64,000 nt of DNA from Xenopus tropicalis (taxonomy: Eukaryota > Chordata > Amphibia > Anura > Pipidae): assembly GCF_000004195.4 (NCBI RefSeq), contig NC_030678.2:78241404-78305403 (forward strand), written 5' to 3'. Shown here in pieces: positions 23,106 through 34,439 of the stretch (position 1 is its first letter; the number at the start of each line of letters is the position of its first letter). The notes beneath the pieces are model-generated. The model did not search any database and was not told the origin of the DNA. It was given only the letters and a program-made list of their open reading frames with translations. The position numbers and the translations under genes were made by a program.

Positions 23106-23917
23106 AGCAAATACTGCTTTCAATAGCAATTACATTTACAAATAACCTTCAAAGCACTACAAATTTTTAATATTCATATTGGAAAATTGCTAACAATTTC
23201 ATTTTATTAGGCAAAAAACATTTTTTTTGGTTGATGTCCTTTAAGTTGTTAAAAAATTGTGTGAAACACCACACATCACTGTTTGCATGCCAAATCTATT
23301 GTATTTATAAAGTTGTGTATTGGACACCACTTCATATACCAGAAATGTACTTTCTGTTTGAATTTTTCAGTTTTTACCCCAGTTAAATCTTGTTTGAGGT
23401 GGTGTAAAATAATGGCATAAGCTTCAGAGGTGTGGTGGCTTAAATGGAAATACACACCTATTAGACTGTGACTGTTTCTTTTTAATGGATGATTGCAGAG
23501 ATTGACGAGATGGATGGTGTAAAACCGTAAGAAATTCAAGTTTCTTTTACTACAATATTTAAAACAGTTTTTAGCTTTCCCAATAGCTTTAACCAATGGT
23601 AACGTCTTGTCACAAATACACATCAATATCTTATAAATATGATTTCCTTTGCAGAATAACCTAAAAGTTCTAAAATGGTTTGCATAGCATTTTAAAATGA
23701 ACATTAAAGTGTAATTTGGGTGTATTATCTTTTTAATCTAGTTTTGCTGGCTATCTGAGGGTAAAGAACATTGTAACCACTAGTGTAAATATAGGCAGAG
23801 AAGACCGTGGGGAAGAGGGGGCTTGGTAAGGTTTTGTCATTACCTCACCAACCAATGCCTTTTTAGAACAACCCCACAAAAAATGACATGTGAACAGCCT
23901 CTGAAATCTTAAGGGTA
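23106..23917. other. No gene seen; AT-rich spacer
   Basis: A minus-strand open frame of 142 codons lies here (23276-23704). It has no recognisable domain and no splice context, and its composition matches the AT-rich background. I treat it as chance. Confidence 0.4.
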
Positions 23918-24160
23918 AGAACTCACAGAGCGGTTCAGTTACCTGTGATAGAGCTCTGCTATTGCAGGCGACAAACCGATCCGAAAAGGCTTTCCACCAG
24001 CAACAATAGGAGTTACCAGTGAAAATTCCTTTGCATCGCTTCAGTATCTGAAGTCGCTCAAAATTTCCTCCTGCAGGCAACTTTGTGTGACTTCTGAAAA
24101 AGAAGCATTGTGAAGGGAGTGGTTTGTTGCGATGGACTTAACCCGCTCCATGGGTTCTTA
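23918..24160. mobile_element. Harbinger-like MITE, partly decayed
   Basis: The ends gggtaagaactcacagag and catgggttcttacc are near inverted repeats next to TTAA or TTA on both sides. The interior word ttccaccagcaacaatag matches the MITE at 9402. Confidence 0.6.
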
Positions 24161-24705
24161 CCGTTAATACCTGCCACTCCAGTTGTTTAAAAGTCCCCTT
24201 CCTTTTCCTCATCTTAAACCATTTGGCCCACTCCTTAAGGAATTTACATTGGCTGTCGGCTACTGGACATGCTCCTTCTTCTTCGCTCAGATTACTAAAC
24301 ACTCCCTCTAATCTAGCAGCCAGTGAAGAGATGGCATTGCTGGTTCTCATAAAAACTCTGTTCTAGCTGTCTGCTTCAGTTTCTTCTCCTAACCTGCTCT
24401 CCTGAGCTCAGCTTAACCATTACAGAGATGGACCATAGCAGGACTTTTTGTCAAAGTAAGTTCTGCCTGCATTCTTGATTGCATGAACTTTACAGCACAC
24501 ATGCTGTTTGGAGATGTAAATGTCATTGAAGATTCGTGCAAGAAAAAATGGCCACTGGGTGAAAGATGATATTTGTTTTAGGAAAATGTAATAGTGCTGG
24601 TGACTGCAGGGGTATATATGCAGTATAAATTATACTGTTTTGGTGCTAGAGATGTGCCCATGGTACATGGTAGGAAAATGTAGGGTTTACAAGTCCTTAA
24701 CAGGA
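24161..24705. mobile_element. Inverted decayed copy of the MITE at 13583
   Basis: It reads as the reverse complement of parts of 13583-14206. Shared words include 'gccagtgaagagatggcatt', 'ctgctttg/agttctgcctg' type phrases and the terminus gggtttacaagtcctta. Confidence 0.55.
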
Positions 24706-25097
24706 CCACTATAAGCTTAAACTTCCCAAAGACAAATAACAGATGCCTCACAACTCAGTTTCTCTCCAGATTGACTAGATGTAGTAATAGGTTGGAATAG
24801 GACTGGATTCAACTGCAACCCCCTCTATTTCTATAACGGGTAAAAAAAAAACCCTTAAAACATGGGAGAGCTACATTATGGCATTACCTATTAAAAAAAA
24901 AAGCCAGATGCTGGCGCAGTTCTTCCAGGGGCCTTCTCGGTACATAGAAAACTTACTCTTAAAAGCACACTGATGAAAACAATGATGAAAACACCCCTGG
25001 CCACTAAAGAAGAAGGGCAGAATTGTTGTATATTACGTTTTGGGGGTTTCGAAAAGCCAAAGGTGACCACAGCTCTGTAGCAATGAATATATGTGCC

Positions 25098-25490
25098 TTT
25101 AAAGGAGACATATTGGATAAATGAGAAAAACACTTATTTTGTAGGCAATTATAAATAATATAAGGTGCTGGTTTCACTTTGTGCTAAAAATTAATCCTAT
25201 CTGTAAAAATGGCCCCTTTATTGGAGCTCCCTATAGATTGTATCACTTCTCCGTCCAGTGTGAAATGAAGAGTGGGCGTGTCCTAATGGTCCCTTCCAGA
25301 AGCACAGTAGGAGGGGGAGAGCCAATCACAACCCTGCACTCACACAAGCAAAGACAGGCTTCAGTTCCCTATCAGGTCAGCCTAGCTGCTGATTGGTTCC
25401 TATCCTACAGTGTAGTGTACGGAGGGCCGCCGGCTCCCCAGCTCATCCAGAGAATTCAGCCAGCAGGAAGTGGAACTGATGGGCGGGACT
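25098..25490. mobile_element. T2-type repeat (ttaaaggagacatattgg)
   Basis: The left end is ttaaaggagacatattggat. The interior is shared with the copy at 22118, including gcctagctgctgattggtt. It runs into unique GC-rich sequence near 25430. Confidence 0.6.
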
Positions 25491-26099
25491 AGTATGGTTT
25501 TGGTGGAATTTCTCAATAAATCAGGTGAGTGATGGAGGCATGGTCAATCAAGTCAGGGGTGGGGTTATGACGGGTGATCGGCCACTGGCAACTGTCAGTC
25601 TAAGAGAGTCTTGCCCTGTTTCCCTAATTTGAAAAACTGGGCAGGGAGTTTTGCCCCAAACAGTCCTCCCAAAAAGTGAGCTGTCCGAGTCAAACAGGGC
25701 AGGTCCTGAAGAGACAAAAATCAGTATTCAAGCTTTACCATTGTCATCTGTTCTGAGCAAGAAGTGGACAGACTTGCATATTTTTTGCAAGTTATAATTG
25801 AGTCAAAATTAAGCCACCAGTGCTAGCATTAACCAATGTTATCACATATTTGTAATTGCGCCAAGACAGGTTTAAGAGCAAGTAAAGATCTATGATTTGT
25901 ACTAAGATATATGGTTGCCAGTAGTAGGGTGGCCCGATTACTTTAAATTTAGGGACATGTCTAAAAAATCCAGCTAGCAGGGCTGTATTGATTTTAAATG
26001 CAATCAGTGCTGCCCTGCAACATGTATTTATTAGACGTGGTCCTGAATTTTCAGTAATCTAATCACCCACCAGTAGGGGAATTTTTGGTTTTGGCAGAT
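25491..26099. other. No gene seen; spacer upstream of med18
   Basis: A repeat-like phrase with 'ggtggcccgattac' and 'tgccctgcaacatg' lies at 25928-26070. No open frame of interest was seen. Confidence 0.4.
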
Positions 26100-26501
26100 C
26101 GTATTGGCTTCCTACGAAATAAGGGGCAAAATACCCCCCTCCCCCCACGACTGCGTTAATACCTTCTATTTCGAGCGTCCTCTCCTTTACGGCACATACA
26201 AGCGTGCTACGTCACGGCCCAGTCTTCCGTGCCTCAGCAGGCACCCTGGTGCCCCGCCCTCACCCCAAGTGCGTCACACGCACGCAGTACGCAAATGCAA
26301 AAGCTCCTGGTGTTCTGGAGCCAGCCTCCTGAGGACTTGAGGGAGAGTTGTTTTATGGCGGGTTAGCCGTGCACTTAGGCACCGGAACTTAACTTATTAG
26401 CTGCTTGAGCTTGCTGGCTGTGCTCTAAATGAAGTAATTGATCCCGTCGCATCCCGGTTCCATTCACTTATTTACAAAATTTTGTCGGGCACTTTGTTTT
26501 A
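26100..26501 (+). promoter_or_regulatory. med18: Probable med18 promoter and untranslated exon 1
   Basis: A GC- and CpG-rich block begins near 26130, about 1.3 kb before the med18 ATG. It holds a CRE half-site (tacgtcac at 26208-26215) and a GC box (ccccgccc). A perfect donor, TTTTA|gtaagt, ends a possible untranslated exon at 26501, which would splice to the acceptor before 27457. The transcription start is not known. Part of this block is repeated inside intron 1. Confidence 0.6.
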
Positions 26502-26707
26502 GTAAGTGTATGTATTTATCAGCTGCCGTGTTTGTACCTCTGTGTCTTTATTGTTAATGAATTGTAAAAAGAAAACACAGCTCTGCATATACAGTTATTA
26601 CATAAAAATGTACACACAAAACACCTAGGATTGCTGTCTTTTCAGTAGGAAATGACTGGCCTTACAGTCTTTGTTTTACTTCCTGCTTAATAACTTTGGA
26701 ATAACGT

Positions 26708-26985
26708 TGGGATCCCCAAACCTTATTATGCATGAACCACATAGAAAGGTAAAAAGAGTTAGGGAGGAACACACGCATGTGAATGTTCATGGGGTGCCAA
26801 ATATGGGCTGTGATTGGCTATTTGGTAGGCCCTATGTGGACTGGCTAATTTGAGGCTCTGTTTGGCAGTGCACCTGTTTTTTTAACCATAACTTGCCTCC
26901 AAGCCAGGAATTCAAAAATAAACACCTTTGAGGCCACTGGGAGCAACATCCCAGGAATAAAACAACATTTTGCTAGCCTGGTAGT
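26708..26985. mobile_element. Decayed hAT element (gatccccaaacc family)
   Basis: It is similar in order to the copies at 3067, 34129 and 54056: gatccccaaacc, then 'gttcatggggtgccaaatat', then 'ccaggaattcaaaaataa', then 'gagcaacatccca'. Both ends are eroded and no target duplication was seen. Confidence 0.6.
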
Positions 26986-27070
26986 ACTCTACTTAACAGA
27001 TCTAAAAGTGGGATGACCCCCATTTATGTCTATGTGAGGCTTGTGCACATAGTGCTATGTCAGGTATTGT

Positions 27071-27240
27071 TAAAGGAGAAGGAAAGGATGAATCACCGGG
27101 GTTGAACTCTTTGTGAAAGATTAGGCAAAAGTAACCTGATTTTAAGGATTTGGATATAGTTTGGCCTGAAGCTTGGATTTGGCTGAACCCTGCTGAAAAA
27201 GGCAGAATCTTCACCAAATCCTGAATTAGGTGCACCCCTA
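27071..27240. repeat. Truncated T2 left end joined to another repeat
   Basis: ttaaaggagaaggaaagg (family of 8104 and 33048) runs for about 40 bp. It is followed by a 'ggatttgg.tgaaccc' type interspersed repeat that also occurs near 54480-54560. Confidence 0.45.
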
Positions 27241-27473
27241 AATTAAACCATACCTAGGAAAGTAGGAAAATAATCTGAAGCATTGTACTGGCAAAGTGAA
27301 TGCAATTGTTTCTGTTTTTATTCAGGACAAGTTCAGGCTGGAGGGGGGTTCTAGTAGAACATAAGCAGTGCAGTATTAGTGGAGATTCAGCCTTGTCTTG
27401 ACTACAATTGTAAACATATGAATATTGTGTATAATATATTTGTTTTGTTTATTTAGAGAACTAACATTTTGCA

Positions 27474-27546
27474 ATGGAGGCTCCCCCAGTCACAACAATG
27501 CCTGTATCTGGAGGAACTATTAACATGATGGAGTACTTACTGCAAG
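27474..27546 (+). CDS. med18: med18 coding exon 1
   Basis: The acceptor tttag precedes 27457 and the ATG follows 17 nt later. It encodes 24 codons plus one base and ends CAAG|gtaaga. Confidence 0.96.
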
Positions 27547-30500
27547 GTAAGAACAGCCTAACAAACTGTACTGTTACTGTATTAATGGTATTAGTTTGTC
27601 CCCTCTAACCAAAAAGTCTGTTTAGGCCCCTGTTTGTTTAGCAAGGTATACGAAAACATGGTTCTAGTAGTCACTGTATATAATTTTATAGCTGTCAAAA
27701 AATGTAAATAGCATTTGGTCACGTCACGGCCCGGTCTTCCCTGCCTCAGCCGGCACAAGCCCTGGTGCCCCGCCCTTACCCCCAAGTGTGACACACGCAT
27801 ACAGCTATGCAGAAGATCCTGGTGTTCTGTATATAATTTTATAGCTATCAAAAAATGTAAATAGTATTTGGTCACGTTTACAGAAAATAGCCTTCTGTCT
27901 CGGCATATCATTCCATTTCTTTTTAGCCCCAAGTAATGCCAGTCCTGCAGTTCATTTATTTTCTGTTTATTATGTTTATATAATGCCAACCTGATGAAGC
28001 ACTAATTATTAGTCATTTACAAAAGCCTCTGCTCACCATTGGAGCTGCTATTATAGGGTCGTAATTAGTGATGCCTTACCCACACATGCCTGGCATCACT
28101 GGAGTGGAGGGGTTTGGCAGAATAAAGATATAAATAGGATGGTAGCCAGCTAGTGGAGTGCTGCAACATGCTGACATCACAGGGTGGTACATGGGTAGAG
28201 TCAGGACTAGAACAAGAAAAGTGTTGCACCAGCCCGATCATGCCCAGCCATTGGGTCCAGACATTTTAGGCTGGTCTGTGCAACACTAGTCTCAATCAAC
28301 TTCACACAACAAAGGTTTGATTAAATTAAAATTTGGTTTATCTGTATGTTTTTCGAGAAAAATAAAAACATGCAGACATGCATAGATATTCCTGTTAGAT
28401 AGTGCCTAGATAAAAATCAAACTCATGGCATCTGTGCTGAAAGGCACCAGTGGTAACCACTGGTGCCTTGACATGCACTGATAAAATCCTATGACTTTAC
28501 AGTAAACTCTTTTGAGCAGGACCCTGTTTTACCTCTTGTATTGGTTATTGGTTGTATTCCTTAATTTTTTTCTTTTTTAATTGACAATTTTTTTGCATCT
28601 AAAAGTTTAACTCTCAAGATTTGCATTATATCTATATGTATCTCAAATACTGAATGTGTCTGTACGTGAATCACAGGAAGAGAGAGCATAGAGAGAGAAG
28701 GAAGTGAAGTAGGAAGAAAGAAAAGGAAGAGAACAGGGGAAAGAGAAAGGAGAAAGAAGAAAGAAAAAAAAATATGAAGAGCAAATAATATAAATTATTA
28801 GCTATAATTCCTGGATATCAGCCTCAGTAAAGTTCTTCCATGAGTCCCATTGCATTGTGATATTCAAGGGTTTGTGAGAGGTTGATAAAGTTTTTTAGTT
28901 CCAGCATTGAGGGAATAAGATCGGTTTTCCATTTTTGAGCTAAAAGAAGCCTTGCTGCTTCTAATATGTGTACTGCAAGGAGTTTGTTGCTTAAAGGAAC
29001 AGTAACACCAAAATATGAAAGTGTTTTAAAGTAATTGAAATGTAATGTACTGTTGCCCTGCGCTGGTAAAACCGGTGTATTTGCTACAGAACGCTCCTAT
29101 AGTTTATATAAATAAGCTGCTGTGTAGCCATGGGAGCAGCCATTCAAGCTTAAAAAAGGAGAAAAGGCACAGGTTACACAGCAGAAAAGATAAACTCTGT
29201 AGAATACAATGGCATTTTATCTGTTATCCGCTAAGTAACCTGGGCCTTTTCTCATTCAAATGGCTGCCCCCATGGCTACACAGCAGCTTTGTTTATATAA
29301 ACTATAATAGTCTTTCTGAGGCAAACCCACCAGTTACACCAGTGCAGGGTAACAGTACATTATATTGTTATTGCTTTTATACGCTTTCATATTTTGAGGT
29401 TACTGTTCCTTTAATAACACTACTTGTTAACTCAAATACTTCTTGCCAGTACTTTTGTATTTTAGGGCAGTTCCACCAGGTGTGCACGAGTCCCTTCCTG
29501 TCCACATTTTCTCCAGCACATTTTAGTGGCTGTTTGTGAGACTATTCTTTAATTTTTCATGCATACACCCATTTATTTTACAATGCTGTGGAATATGTAG
29601 TTGTTTTATTAATACATGCAATAATTATAACAATTTAAAAAACATGACATTAAGTATGATTTAGTATATATTTTTTTATTTTTTTTACACGTTCTGACCT
29701 ATATCTGTGTACACTAGACATTTGTTGGTACATTAGTTGGGCAGGTTTGCTAATTTAATATAACAACACACCATATCCACCAGTGCTGGGTGCATCAACT
29801 GATAAATTAGTGAATAAGAGCTGCAGCTCCTGTTATTGCTGTCCCAAACAAACAGAACAACAGAAAGTTGCACATGCCCTGGACAGTATGTATGTGTTCA
29901 GATACTGCATTGCATTGACATGTCTATGGTCACACTAAGCCATGATGTACACACCCAGCTATTTCAACAACACCAGAAAAGGCTCTCTATTCCTGCTTTA
30001 GAGTCATTTCTAGTTATCTGAAAATACTAAAGTTCATACTCTATGTAAATAGAATAGGTTGGCAAAATGTTTTGTATAAGGATTTCATCCACTTACAAAT
30101 AAGTTTTATTGCAGAGAAACCAGTTTTCTCGAGCAGGTGTATGTATTTCTTTTTATAGTGCCTGTGCCCCAGGGTAAAAATAGCTTTACAACAGAAAGGT
30201 ACATAATAAATCAAACAAATAAGTAAATGCACATACATATTACCTTACAAATGATTTCTAGAATCTTGTAGGTGGAAGAACACAATTTTGATATCTGCAG
30301 AAAGCTTATTGATTGATGCATCTGATTTTGTAAATAATTTAGAAGTTCAAAAAATGTTAAACTGTGAAAGATCAACTTTTATAGCCACTCATGCAGCACC
30401 CGTTTTTTTTGTATCACAAGTTAAAGGGGCAATCTAGTTAATGTATTTAAATAGGCAAGGAAAGGTTAATTCACTGGAGGTGCCAATATGTTGGGGCTCC

Positions 30501-32343
30501 TAGTGTATTAAATAGGTAAATTTGTTTTAACTCACCAACCCCCATATGTAAGAAGAGGCACTCGGTAGCTCAGGAGCAGTAACCCATAGAAAGCAATAAG
30601 ATGTTTGCTTTTAATCGGGTAACCAGTATATTCTACCTGCTGATTGGTTGCCTTTCCACCGGCAGCAATAGGAGTCGCCAGGTGGAAAAGTCTATGCATC
30701 ACTTCAGCTTTCCAAAGTCGCACAAAGTTGCCTGCAGGATGTGTAGCCTTAAGGTTCTTTTCCCACCTTGCTCCTTCAAATCTATTTATCCTTTTTTGCA
30801 CCTTTCTGTACAACATTATTTCTATAGGTACATTTTTTACCAAAACTCTCCTGACACCTAACCTCTCATTCTGAAACCAAGGGTGTTAGTATAGTATCAA
30901 AGGTTGGTTTTCTCTGCTTTATTCAAATAGCTGTAACTCATTTTAATAAGTTAACCTCTCTGCTACATTGCCACCCAGCTACTAGAATGGCTAGAATTTG
31001 ACTCCTAAAAAGAATTTGCACTTTAAATTCCAGCAGCGACCCCTGTCACAGAAGCAAGAGCACTTGTTTGTATTATGACTGCAAAGCTCAGAAGGATAGC
31101 AGGCAATTACATGGTGGTACAAACCAGCAATGCTGTCTGGTTACAGGGTTCTGCTGGAATTTCAAGTGTTAAGATGCTATTTGGGCTGTGCCATTGGCAC
31201 CCTTGGACTTTAGACTGAAGCTGACAGTTGAAGTACAAAGGATAAGAAGTGGTGGCATGTTTTCTGGCAATTAAAAAAGATACGTTTTTCTTTTGTTCAA
31301 TTTTATAATGTGCTAAATGCAATGTCGCAAAGTTGTTTCTGTCCATTTATTTCCCATTTAAACTGCCACAGGGTAGGCAGCACAGTCAAGAATGTCATCA
31401 TACCTTGGTTTGCTTTTATGTATGTATGTATGTATTTACATACATTTTACTGGAACTAGGGGCCCTAGTCCTAAAAAACAGCCCCAGACCATTGTTCCTC
31501 CACCAAACTTTTATAGTAGGTATTATGAATTATTGCAGAAAGCATTTAATTGGTATTCACCAAACAAAGACCTGTTGGTCAGATTGCCAGATTACCAGAG
31601 GTAAACTGCAAATTGAGAATTAGTTTCCACTGCTCCAGTAGCATTGAATCCTAAACCATATAGCCAAAACTTTCCATGGTTTTGCCATTAACAAAACAGT
31701 TTTTCTTGCTTAATCACTTTTTGGAAGCCTAATTAACTTTAGCAGTAACTGTTATCACATATTAAAGCCTTTAATTTTTTTTTTTTCAGGTAGTATTCTT
31801 GACCAGGGTCTAGAGAGCCTCCTCCATCGTTTACGTGGTTTATGTGACAATATGGAACCTGAGACATTTGCAGATCATGAGAGTGTCTACCTTCTCAAGG
31901 GTCAGCAGGCCAGCCCCTTTGTGCTACGAGCACGTCGCCCTTTGGATCGGCCAGGTGCTCCATGGCACCTTAGGTATCTGGGTCAGCCTGAGGCTGGAGA
32001 CAGAAGCCGCCACACGCTAGTGCGTAATTGTGTTGACATTGCCACCTCAGATGTTCTTCCTGAATTTCTGCAGGAGATGGGCTTTCGTATGGACCATGAG
32101 TTTGTGGCACGCGGCCACTTGTTCAGGAAAGGGGTTATGAAGGTGGCAGTGTACAAGGTGTTTCGGGTGTTGGTAGCAGGAGCAGCAGAGGGTGCTGAAC
32201 CCTTGTCACTTTCATACCTTGTAGAGCTTAGTGCAGTGGCGCCAGCTGGTCAAGACAATATAGCTGATGAAGTCAGGGGGTTTGCAGAACAGCTCAGACC
32301 ACTCGTGCAGCTGGAGAAAATAGACCCTAAACGTCTGATGTAA
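27474..32343 (+). CDS. med18: Mediator complex subunit 18 (complete, two coding exons)
   Basis: MED18 sits in the Mediator head module with MED20 and helps carry activator signals to RNA polymerase II in the nucleus. Exon 27474-27546 (73 nt) splices in phase 1 to 31790-32343 (554 nt). Together they encode 208 residues, the same length as human MED18. The start MEAPPVTTMPVSGGTINMME and the end LEKIDPKRLM match human almost word for word. VRNCVDIATS and EMGFRMDHEFVA.GHLFRKG are family signatures. One intron of 4.24 kb, filled with repeats, splits the gene after residue 24. It lies 5.4 kb downstream of the sesn2 3' end on the same strand. Its upstream GC-rich block gives it its own promoter. Confidence 0.97.
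27675..27877. repeat. Tandem duplication in med18 intron 1 holding a copy of the promoter block
   Basis: A ~50-bp sequence (tgtatataattttatagct ... atttggtcacg) occurs at about 27675-27726 and again at about 27827-27877. Between the two lies 27721-27829, which matches 26210-26317 of the med18 promoter: acgtcacggccc, then ctggtgccccgccct, then tcctggtgttctg. Confidence 0.85.
27990..28994. other. med18 intron; purine-rich tract and L2 tail piece
   Basis: A fragment of an L2-like tail (cttttgagcaggaccctg, ttgtattggttattggttg) lies at 28505-28555. An almost pure A/G tract runs from about 28676 to 28790. No exon was seen. Confidence 0.5.
28995..29410. mobile_element. T2-type MITE (aggaacagtaacacc family)
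   Basis: TTAA lies at 28991-28994 and 29411-29414. The ends are aggaacagtaacacc and gaggttactgttcct. It shares its palindromic arms with 6196 and 49375. The 164-codon open frame on the + strand is part of the repeat. Confidence 0.85.
29415..31789. other. Rest of med18 intron; repeat fragments
   Basis: A fragment of the aggcaaggaaagg repeat lies at about 30425-30500. A fragment of the Harbinger-like MITE (tttccaccggcagcaatagg) lies at 30650-30745. A short (tatg)n microsatellite lies at 31418-31436. A T-rich acceptor tract leads to 31789. No other exon was seen. Confidence 0.5.
31790..32343 (+). CDS. med18: med18 coding exon 2 and stop
   Basis: The acceptor is ttttttcag. It is 554 nt and runs from residue 25 (G split by the intron) to KRLM and the TAA stop at 32341-32343. 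Confidence 0.97.
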
Positions 32344-32590
32344 AGGGGACATTCCAAAAAACAAGACTCAAGATTGTGTGTTTCTGGTGAAAACCGTTTA
32401 CACTGCCATAATTCATTGGTTTTTCTCATGAGCTGAGATGGCATGAAATTCCTCTTGACTGTAAAGGGACCAATGTCAAGTTCTGCTGGTTTCATTGTGA
32501 CACAGAACAGCATCTGCCACTGTATTGTGCAGACCAGAAATAGAATGATCTGTTTTATTATTAAATTTGTTTTATTTTTCCTGTTGTGTT
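32344..32590 (+). other. med18: med18 3' untranslated region
   Basis: It is short, about 240 nt, ending at the ATTAAA at 32560-32565 followed by a T- and GT-rich stretch. The cleavage site is inferred. Confidence 0.65.
32560..32565 (+). terminator. med18: med18 poly(A) signal ATTAAA
   Basis: The common variant hexamer ATTAAA is followed by tttgttttatttttcctg and ttgtgtt, a suitable downstream element. No AATAAA lies between the stop and here. Confidence 0.6.
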
Positions 32591-33047
32591 CAGTATTGTC
32601 CTCCTGACCTGCAAATTTAAAACATTTTTACACATATTTACTTTGAAAGATCCATGTAATTTTTAGCTTTTTTTACTTATCATTTTTTCAGGCACTCCCC
32701 TATTGATCTCCCATTCTGATAGTCAAACTGCTGCCTGGTTGCTAGGGTAGTTAAGCTCTAGTAACCAGATAGCAATTGAATTTCAAAGCATGAGAGTTGC
32801 AAAAAAAATAAAAAATTAAGTCTGTCACATTGTACTTGAAAGCGGATATCTACATAATAATTTTTAGGTCTATGGCACATGTTGGGATTAGTTGCCTGCG
32901 ATAAATCTGCTCTACCCTGTGGTGACTAATCTTCTGAAATAGCTTTCCCATTGACAATAATGTAGATTCTCTTGCAATCATACACACAGCTGCTAAGCTT
33001 GAGTTGCCTGTTACGGTTTATGATGTTACCAATTTATTATTACTTAA

Positions 33048-33455
33048 AGGAGAAGGAAAGGCAAAGTCACTTGGGGGTGCCAAAATGTTAGGCACCCCCA
33101 AGTGACCTTGTACCCCGGGCTGGTGCCCCTGTTGCTGCAGCACTTCCTGCTTCGCGCGCGCATGCGCAGTAGAGTGAAAAAGCTGAACTTAAACAGAGAA
33201 GTCGCTTTTCACTCTACTGTGCATGCGCCCGGCCCTTGGAATTTGCCGGCAAAACGAAGCAGGAAGGAGGAAGCGCTCGCTACAGGTACCCTGGGCTGGT
33301 GCTGTTTTCTCTTAACAGGGGCACCAGCCTGGGGTACAAGGTAAGCGATTAAAGTCACTTGGTAGCGCTTTATAAATAAAGATATACATACATACATACA
33401 TACTTGGGGTGCCTAACATTTTGGCACCCCCAAGTGACTTAGCCTTTCCTTGTCC
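33048..33455. mobile_element. T2-type MITE with a CpG-rich palindromic core
   Basis: It starts after TTAA at 33044-33047 with aggagaaggaaagg and ends cctttccttgtcc next to a mutated TTAG. The core at about 33157-33229 pairs gcgcatgcgcagtagagtg with cactctactgtgcatgcgc. Inverted words ggcacccccaagtgac also flank the core on both sides. Confidence 0.8.
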
Positions 33456-33799
33456 TTAGAGAAAGGTACATCAACAGGGCATTGTTCAACAATCAGCAGT
33501 TATATTTATTTTTAATAAAATTCAGATACTGGACAGTCCCTCTGAGTATTTGCTGTGTACAGATAGAAAATTGCACACCTAGGTCTGGATGGACAGCTTA
33601 TAATTGTATTATTTGTCTGAATTAATAATAATTATATTTTTCACCTGTACCTGCAGATTTTGCCATTTGCAAAGAAAATGTGTTTACATATGCCAAAAAT
33701 GTCATTACAAAAAAGTTAAATACTGTAGGAATAGCTGAAATATTTTGGCTTGTTTAGCAACCTTTTTGGCAACCACTGTCAATGCAGTGTTAGAAACTA

Positions 33800-34080
33800 T
33801 TTATTTCTTTAAGTTATATAGCGCCAACACATTTCTGCAGTGCTTTCCTGAGATTATTCATCATTCCTTGTCACAGAGAAGCATAAAAGCCCCTATCACA
33901 TTCACACTATGGTGAATTTAGTCAGAAGCCAATTAACCTGCCTGTTTTTGGAGTGTGGAAGGAAAGCCACTCAGACATTGGGAGAACATACAAACTTCTT
34001 GCAAATTGTGCCCTAGCTGGGATTAAACTCAGGACCACAGCCACAGTGAGTGCTTCTCACTGAGCCAATGTGTTGCTGCT
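33800..34080 (-). repeat. L2-like retroposon 3' region, minus strand
   Basis: It reads on the minus strand and ends in the tail tatatagcgccaacaca (complement of the L2 tail). The phrase cattgggagaacatacaaac is the common L2 'ggggagaacatgcaaac' word. It is 5'-truncated. Confidence 0.6.
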
Positions 34081-34128
34081 GAAATATTATGAATGTTAGC
34101 CTTAGAAGCACACAGAATCAGTCTAAAT

Positions 34129-34431
34129 CAGGGATCCTTTCTTACTTGTGAGCCACAATCAAAAGAAAAAAAGACTTGGAGAGCAACACAAGCATTATAA
34201 AAGTTCATGGAGGTGCCAAATAAGGGCTAAGATTGGCTACTAGGCAGCCTCTATGCACACTATCAGCTTACAGGAGGCTTTATTTGGTAGTAACTCTTGT
34301 TTTTATTCAACCAAAACTTGCCACCAAGTCAGGAATTCAAAAATAACTACCTGGTTTGGGGGCACTGAGAGCAACATCCAAGTGGTTGGTGAGCAACATG
34401 TTGCCTCCAAGCCACTGGTTGGGGATCACTG
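34129..34431. mobile_element. Non-autonomous hAT element
   Basis: The left end is cagggatcctttc and the right end is ggttggggatcactg. The 8-bp flanks gtctaaat (34121-34128) and ctctaaat (34432-34439) agree at 7 of 8 positions. The interior is about as in 54056, so the two are the same family. Confidence 0.85.
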
Positions 34432-34439
34432 CTCTAAAT

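Noticed and set aside
23276..23704. 142-codon minus-strand frame downstream of sesn2
   Set aside because: It has no recognisable domain and AT-driven residue use (K, F, I, N, C, H), with no promoter or splice context.
29045..29539. 164-codon + strand frame in med18 intron
   Set aside because: It starts in and follows the T2 MITE at 28995-29410. Similar frames appear in the copies at 6274 and 49692, so it is repeat sequence.
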